A program made the translations under genes and the position numbers. From Phorcus lineatus (Eukaryota > Mollusca > Gastropoda > Trochida > Trochidae), in the NCBI GenBank assembly GCA_921293015.1, contig OV121087.1:136501-200500 (forward strand): a stretch of DNA of 64,000 bases, read 5' to 3'. The notes under the pieces were generated by a model, which was not told the origin of the DNA, did not search any database, and worked only from the letters and a program-made list of their open reading frames with translations. This document shows positions 22,901 through 31,900 of the stretch, piece after piece (position 1 is the first letter of the stretch; each line of letters opens with the position of its first letter).

Positions 22901-25900
22901 ATAGTACCGGAAGTGTAAATGCTTTGTGTTTGTATTCATTCTATCGTCATTAATAAACTGAGAGTGCCATGTCTTTATTTGAGAAGTGTTAAGGAAACCC
23001 CAGCCTTATAAACATTTCAAAATTCAATACATACATTTGCAAGCCTGTTTATATGCACATATAGCAAAATACATATATAAAAATCCTAACCATTTGAAGT
23101 CAATTCCTTTCTTGTGACTCATAATACATTACAATGTCTTTGTTGTGAACTAATTATTTTATACGATTTGTAGGCAACAGGGCAAAAGTAGGCTCATCTC
23201 ACAGACTAAATCTTTAGCTCGACTGTCTTCACATAAGTTTGAGTTTTTTAAAAACATATAGTGCCAGCCAGCCCGTGAAAGAAAACAAGGTCGTGAAAGT
23301 TGGTCATTTAGGGTAAAATTTTTCAACAAAAATGATAGGTGTCTTGTTCTGTTGATGCGTGTTGTGTTTTGTGTACATTTTTACAACATTTTATGAGCGC
23401 ATCTCTGAGTTTCAACTATCCAGGTATTCTTCATATACAATGTACCGAGTGTAGTAAAGGAATTCTCTAGTGTTCTAGTATCTCTAGTGTTTGTTGATAT
23501 GAAGTGCTCAGCCTATTAACACGCATTACACACACATAACAGGTTGAACTATAATAATCAATTCCCCTAAGGCATAACTTTAAAGGAAAAGAACATTTTT
23601 ACTATCAATGAACCAAGATACAGCAATTATTCTACTTACATCATGCCTCCAACATATATAAGACCGGAGTGACACCATATATAATTACAATACATAATTA
23701 CAAATCTTGACTCACTGATGACGTTCTGACCGTACGCGACATCCATGTTGAAGTTTCTCCAGCTCTGCAGAATGTCTTCTCTCATGACCGGCGCCGTCGT
23801 CGGTCGGTTGGCAAGGTGACCTGGGATGGTGGAGAGGTCGGTTAAAGTATTCTTGGTGTCTTTTATGAAATAAAGTAACTGAGAGAACCAAATAGAGCTG
23901 TCTTCTCTGTAACTCATCAGATTAGGCATTTTCTTCTATCCTTGAGGTTGAAGACAAACACCTCAACCATTCAACATATATGTAAATCCAATGTGGTCTC
24001 AATTATGGCTAGGAAAGATGACAAATTTCCCATTCATAATCCTTTCAACCCTACATACTTTCATAATTTAAAACAGTGGAAAACCTAAAACAAAACACTT
24101 GCTGGACAATGACATTAGAGTCTATGTTGAAACGTTGCTGTAAAAGAATAAAGAATTTGCATATCCACAAAAATTGAAACTTTTAAGAACTTTGAAAGCA
24201 CCTCAAAATATGCTAGGTTTAACACAGTGAATGCAAACCACCCACCCTGTTGCTCTTGTGGAGTGAGTGTGAGGGTGTGGCTTGCGTGGGGGTTGACCAT
24301 GCTGGCGACGGAGTGCACCATCCGCCGAGGCAGTCCGTGGGGCGAATGGGAGTGAGGGGTATTTGTACACTGTAGGAGATGAGGCATGAAATCATACATG
24401 GATTTGTAACCTTTTTTAAAATTAATTTTGATGTCAACAATTAATTCATAAGACGATGACAAACTCTTGAGCTACACAATTAGCAAAAAAACTGATGATG
24501 TTAATCGACTCCTGTAATCACTTATTTACAAATACTTCTTATTTCTATGGACAAATATAAACTCTTAAATATTTTTCTGATTTTTTCCTATCAAAATCTT
24601 AAATCAAATTCTATGATCTACTCTTTACAAAAAAAATTAATAACATAATCACTAATATTCCTTCAAAAGAATTGAATATATTTCAAAATCATTTGAATAT
24701 TGAAAACCTGAACAAATTTCAACTTTTGACTGAGTGAATGAGTTATTGTTTAACGCCGCTTTTACAATGTTTCAGAGGTGTTTCAACTTTCAAACACTGA
24801 TGGCTTTTCCTTTTTCTGTCATAGAAGATCTTATTGGTCTGTAATGTGTTTACAAAAACAAAGAAAATAGTCCAACCTGTTCTTTGAGTGGAGTTATCCT
24901 AACACGAGGCGTCTCACACCGGTAGGTCACGTTCCCAAGGGTGTCGTAGCCAGACTGTAGTTCCCGAATAATGCTTTCGTCAAGCCCATCTTCATCATTT
25001 AGCGCCACCTGTATGTCAACTTCAGAGTCGGAGAAGTCGCCGTCAGCTGCGGCAGGGGTAGACCTCTTCGATGGACTCTATTGAAATATCAAGATTCATG
25101 CTCAAGAGCACAGTGTTCCTAAATACAAATAAAGAAATAAGTATTCTCTTCGGAGAGTGCATGGTTACCTGTCATATCTTCTGATCTCTAATATATTTCT
25201 AATTAATATCAATTGTCGCAAGAATGAACTTTGGCGGTGGAGCCTATGGAGATATCCAGATTGATCCTAAGGAATAACAGTTCTCAGAGGTGCAGACTAA
25301 AATAAGACTAATTAAGTTCTCTTCTGAGAGTGGTTTAATGTCATATCTTCCTTTTTATAACTTTATCTTCAGAGAGTGGTTAAAAGTCGTATCATCCCCT
25401 GTAACCTGAAGCTATGGAGATATCCAGATTGATGCTAGGGAATAATAGTTTTCAGAAGTGCACACAAAGCTAAGACATTGGCATTTTCTTCTGAGAGTAG
25501 TAATGTGATATCATCTCCTGTCACCTTAGGGCCACATTTCACAGCACGATGGACTGTAAGAGTGGATGCTGTTGAGATACAGAATGATGTTAAGAATTAA
25601 AGGACTGAATCAATTCAAGGGTGGCAGGGGCAGATTGAAGGGTTTGAGTTTGTTGAGATTTGAAGATGCTTCAGATAATAAATTAAAACATCATTGTTAT
25701 TGTTTTATAACTCAGCAAAAAATATAATCCTTGCCAATCTGTTCAAATAAATGTCACTGAAGTCAAGAAACTTCTGATGCAATTCACCAGAGTTCTTGTA
25801 AAACAGAAATTAGTGGTTTATATTCTGCTTTGAAATTGAGTTGTGTAGCCAGCTTCTCTGTCTCCAAAACAAAATAAACTTTATTCTGAGATATCATGTA

Positions 25901-28900
25901 ACACAAGCTCCAAGAAAACATAAATTCTGTAGTCATTTCTTTGACAAGCAGTTGGAGTATGTTTTTTTAAATACAACCTCGAAGTGCACCCTTACTGACA
26001 TGTTCGTGTAATAATGAGGCGACTACATTGATAAATATATAGACAAAACAATTAACAACAGGACATGATGAACATACTTATAAAAGGGAGATGCAAATTC
26101 CAAAAGACAATTTTGTTTACTTGAAAGTGTAATGAATACATAACTTATATTAATTTTATATTGAAAGAAATTGATATAAAATCAAACTTTGTGTTCCCCT
26201 TTCAAAAAGACCCTTGAACTTTTGGTCAATTATTAAAGGAGGGGGAGAGGAAAGATGAACCCTCTGAACCCCTACCCAGATCCCCCCGGGGAAGAAAATT
26301 CATCAACATTAAAAATCAACTTGTCCTGACATATTCCTAGCTTTGTAATTGGCATATCTGTATTTTACAGAGTGGGCGCTAGACCGTGAATTCACACAAT
26401 GTTTAGTAACCTGTGACCAGTTTTATGCAATTGTCAGCAACTCGAGACAGCAAATTGGAATCTTTGTGCACCTAATTCCACTATATATATATATTTCACT
26501 AAACCAATTCAATGCTACAAAGCTACTTCAGTTACACACATGCACTGAGCGTAAAATTGCATTTCAGCTGAGTCAGCCATTTGAAGTATTTTCGATAGAA
26601 CACAATACTATCACACAAAATCAGAGATTATTACAGTGATTGTCATAAAAGAGTGCAAACTAGGCAGACTGGATCAAATTCCTTGTAAATAATAAACCAC
26701 ATATATATTACACAGTTTTTGTATATACTAACAATTTTGGCATAAAGGAAATATGAAATTGACACTACATGAAAAGTACAAGACAATGTGAAGGATTTAA
26801 AACCAGTCAACACAGTGGACCATGGTGAACATGCTATACATGGCTTATAGACTATGGGAAACTAAATATATGACATAAAGCTAAGTTCATGACATTAAGC
26901 TTAGCACATTACATCAAGCTAAGTTCATGACATTGAGCCATGTTCATGACATTAAACATGACAGAGTAAGAAAAGCAGGGTTTCTTCATAGTGAACACAC
27001 ACTATTCATTATCTCCTGGGCCTAGATTTTTTAAGCTCTCTTAGCACTGAGACAGTTTTTAACACATACACTAACACTGGCTTATGACTTAATAACGCTA
27101 TGAGAGCTTCGAAAAACTAGGCCCTGATAGACAGTCTCTATATTCCCCATGCAATGGTAAAACTATTCTACAGAGACTAAAATAATATATATAACCGAAG
27201 CCAAGAAAAATTTAATTGCAGAGTTTGAGAGACCTTTTCCTGCCCAAGGCAAGACTGACAAAAACCAACTTAGGTTAAGTGTAAAGAAAAAGTTTCCTTA
27301 GATTAAAGGTGAGGCACAACATCCTCAGAATTGAATCAAAGGATCAAATTTATTTTTACTTTAAAAAAATTTGGTCACTAACTTAGGTTGCATGTAGGTT
27401 CTATCTTAAAGATTTTAGGGATTCCTGGTAGAATTTTAGTTCTCAACTTGTAAAAGTCTTTGTAAAAGATTCTGTGAGAAAAATTTACCAATCTTTTAAT
27501 AAAAATCTGTATTTAAAAAAAATTAATCACCTTGTTATCAGCTGATTTATGCCCATTAGACGTGAGAGAGGACTGTTTCTGTGACGACCCAGCGCTTCTT
27601 GCCTTCTCCCGACTGGGGGGCGGGTCCCGGGGTGTCAGAGCTTTCCTTAACACTTCCTGTGCTTCCTGTCGTCGATGAGACTTCCCGAAGTGCTGGAAAA
27701 AAAAAAATATTGTCTTAATTCACCAGTTACAAAAGAATCAAGCCACTTTTAGCAGGATATAAACAATTTGAGATGACCTAAAAAGATTTTAAAAACTGTT
27801 TTTGGGAAGCAAATACTACTTACAGAATGGGAACACTTAAAAGGGCAGTAGCATTGTTAACATAGCATGAAATAGTATAAATAGAATGCATCATGATCGT
27901 ACAGTTATGCAAATCCATTTCAAACCTTAAGAATTAAAAGGTGTTCACACAAAAATGGCTGCACGTGTTTTTAACTTGATACATGATTTTGTTACTACTA
28001 ATATTCAGGACAACTAATTAGATGTTTTGACCTTCTGAAGATAATACATTATATCTAATCATTAATAAATGTAAAAATAAATATTTTAAAAAAGCATCAA
28101 TTACAGTACAATCGACTCCATCAAAAGTATTTTTGTTAACAAAATGAAGCAAAACTTATAAATCTCAAGCATACCGGTCCAGTGTAAAGCACATGTTTGT
28201 TGGCGAGGTACCAGGTGTAGACCTTCCTCAGACTCTCGTGTTGTTTCCCGCTCTTCACCCTGCCGGTGACATGAATAAAATAATGTTTTTTACAAATTTT
28301 GATAAGGTTGTATGGTATACAAGAAGTTTCTCAGACTCTCGTGGTGTTTGCTTTAAACATATTTATTTTTAAAAAAGCATTGGATTGGTAAACAAGCCAT
28401 AGGCTTATGTAAATACCGCTCCAAAATACAAATATGATACATTTCATGGTGATTATACAATATACGTATATATATAAACAACAGTTCATTATAAATACAA
28501 CAAACGCAACGAGTGCAGAAAATTAGGTGCTAATCTGTATTTACAAACGCCAAAAGGTCTTTACAAATGCAAGTGATGCAGAACATTGAATTATAATGAA
28601 CATATTGAATTATAATGTTCTGCATTACTTGCATTTGTAAAGACCTTTTGGCGTTTGTAAATACAGATTAGCACTCAATTTCACTCGTGTTGTTTCCCGC
28701 TCTTCACGTTGCCGGTCACATGAATATATATCAATAATATATACAAATTTTGAAAAAGATTATCAAAGCATACAAGAAGTTCCTCAGGCTCTCCTGTTGT
28801 CTCCTGCTCTTCATTCTGCCGGTGAGAAGAAGGATAAAAAAAATGTCCCGTTTTTGTTGTTTTTATGTTTAATGCAGAAAGCAGGATGTTCCCAAAAAAT

Positions 28901-31900
28901 TGTCAAAACCATGTCAGGAGTGAAAAACTTTTGCCATATTTTTTCATGCAAACAAAAACATATCTCCGATTCAGGAAAGCTGACACAGAGGACCTACAAA
29001 TAGTCTCCTAACTAACATGACAACATTCCGCATGTATGTGAGTAAATTTGAAAGATTTACTTTGACTTACTCTTTGACTTCACACAGCATGTTGACCAGA
29101 ATGTTGTAGAACTTGGTGTCCCTTTCAGCCTGGTCCCTGATGCAACAAAAATCAGTGGATGTATATCAATATATTCACAGCACCAAATAGTGGTGGATCC
29201 AGAAGGGTGGATGGTTTCAGGGTCGTCCAACCCATGGAAAATTTTGGTAAACCCCCCTTTTCAATAGTTCCCCCCCCCTTGTGTAAATACTTGATCCGCC
29301 AATGCAAAACAAACCTTCTTCATTGGTTGATTGAGGGGCTAAGGCAGTTCTTTCGATCACCTTTGAAATCAACAAGGGCCAATGAAAGTCAATGATTTTC
29401 TGTGTATCACTCAAAATCCCTCCACTTGAATGAGAAATTAGGCCTGTTTATATTGCAATAAAAGAAAAAGGTCCTATTTTTAAGAGGGAATTGTCATACA
29501 TTTTAATGGATTATTTAGATTTAATGACAAACAATGGTCAACATACATTAGTTTTATTTCTACTGCTAGTGCAAATATAATTATATTTTTTCCTCAAATT
29601 ACGTTTTCTAGAAAACAGAAATCAATGTATATACTTACAGTAAATCTTTACTCTTGCCGGTAAGATGGGCAAACTTGAGATCTCGGTAATGTCGGTCAAT
29701 GGCCCCAAACATATCCTTGAACTCATTAACTGTCATCATCTGAAAAACGGGAGGTGCAAGCCATAAACTTTCAAACACCAAATTCTATCCAGGGATGCAG
29801 CTCAGTTGGTAGAGTGACTGCTTAGCAGACCAGAGTTCAATTCCCATGTTGTGACACACCAAAAGATGTTCAATGATGGACGTTGTTGCTAAGTTGCTTG
29901 GCACTCAGGAAGGACAGAACAGCTACTTAACTGTTGCTGCACCGTAGCTGCCGGGTGCTAAGGCGCATGCTCAATTTTTAAAATCTATATTAACTGCGGA
30001 CGATAAGATGTTATCATGAATAAGTTAGTTATAAAAAAAGGGAAAAAGATGTTTTTAACTTGTGAAATGTCATCCTTTGAAACAAGAGAGGACCTGTAAT
30101 CATGTGAACTTAAAGTTCATCAAAAGTAGGAGTTAATTATAAGTTTTGTTAATTATAAAACTCATATTCCACCAGGAATTTCTCATGTTTCATATCTACA
30201 TGTGTCATAAATTTTTAATTGAACCTCATCCACTGCTCCTACCATTCTGAAATAACCAGAAACTGGCAAGCTGTTTTACCTTGTGTGCCCCCAGGGATCA
30301 TACAACAATCAGACACCCAAAAGTTCAAGCAGTATTCCACTCTGTTGGAACTTTACAGTGGACAGAGGAACAATTCCAGGCAAGTGTCCGAATTCAGGTT
30401 ACTATGAGCAGGGAGTAAGCCCCTACACTCACTACTGAAAAGGATCACCAATCCAGTTTTAAACGGTGCAAATTCATGCTGAACTTAAAAGGTATGTACA
30501 GCACAACTTCGTGAAAACCAACATGCAAAAATAAGACAGCTCAAGGACCAAGGCAAAATATGTACTTGCTATATATCTCTGACTAGATCTAAAACTCCTA
30601 AAATGTGTCATTGCTCAATTACAGAACATTAGGTAGTCAGATTATATCTAGAGACTTACAGTACACATATAGGAGTAAATGAAAATTAAGTTACTACATG
30701 CAATTAAGTCTTATGACTGTGATGAAAGATAAAATTTGAAACCCGGCAGGGGCTCGGCAACTTTGTCTGCAGTAAAGAACTGTTCTACACACAGTAAGGT
30801 TTGGGTGCAATGCTATACTGAATTTCAGCTCAATACCACCCATTGTTCGCTAGTTCAAGCCAATGCTTGCAGGTTTCACCGCAATGCATAGCCACAATGC
30901 ATAACCACAATGGTGTTGCAGGCTTTCTCCCTACAGTAATACTAGCACTCATGAGCAGCTTTAAAACCTAAATCACCTCACTGATAAATAAAAGACTAAA
31001 ATAACCGAGATAAAACATAAATCTGAAATACATCTTAGTAAACATTGTGAGCAAAATCTGTGGGGCAAACAAATGTAGATAAGAACTTTAACGCCTCTAT
31101 TGTAAGTTATGAACCGTAACACCTCTATTATTAGTTATGAACCGTAACACCTCTTTTGTAAGTTGTTTAACTCTTATTGCATGGCACAAGGGATTCAGAT
31201 AAAAGGAGATGGTATATTTCAAAATAAGAAAAGGATTTCAACATTGTGAATTCATACATGATTTTTTAAGTATAACCAGAAATATTTACAGCTCAAATTG
31301 ATATAAACCCTCAAAGTAAGGCGCCCTTGTATCAACTGCTTATTTACAGCACTGTAACGCGAGACCTACAGAGGGTCGGGTTCCCTTTCTATTGAGTACG
31401 GCACTACAAACTCCAGGTTCTTTGTTGTAGCTCAGGTATGCTAGTTCACAGCAATAAAGACACGTTTCTCAACAACTGGAACAATTATTAAATCGCAAAG
31501 TAAAATATGTTACAAGAAGCAGGTTCTCTCCAATGTCAAATAATCAATTATTTCAAAAACATTCTTCATTAAGGGGAAAAGAATGAGATCAGTTTTTTAG
31601 TTTATTATCCAAAACTGTCTTCAATGGGAGATATAACTTGTGTGATGTCAAAAGATATCTCCTAAGGAATATTGACAGTGATTACATTGTCATAACTATG
31701 CTGTTTGTTTAACAGTTTGTAATTAGAATTTTGTTTTTTAATACTGCATCTATGATCATTGGGATTTCTATTGAAACTTCGACAGATGTTATGAGTCGCC
31801 AAATTTTAGTCAATTCCTCGCACCCTCTATTTTTGGTATTCTCAACATCTCCTTCAACAATCCCATTTTTGCAATTTTGCAATCCCATTTAATTACATAT

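Noticed and set aside
24727-24790. Resemblance to a common molluscan repeat (TGAGT..GTTTAACGCCGC)
   Set aside because: Too short and diverged to assign.
29791-29860. Functional tRNA gene
   Set aside because: A and B boxes are present but the acceptor stem does not pair and a SINE body follows.
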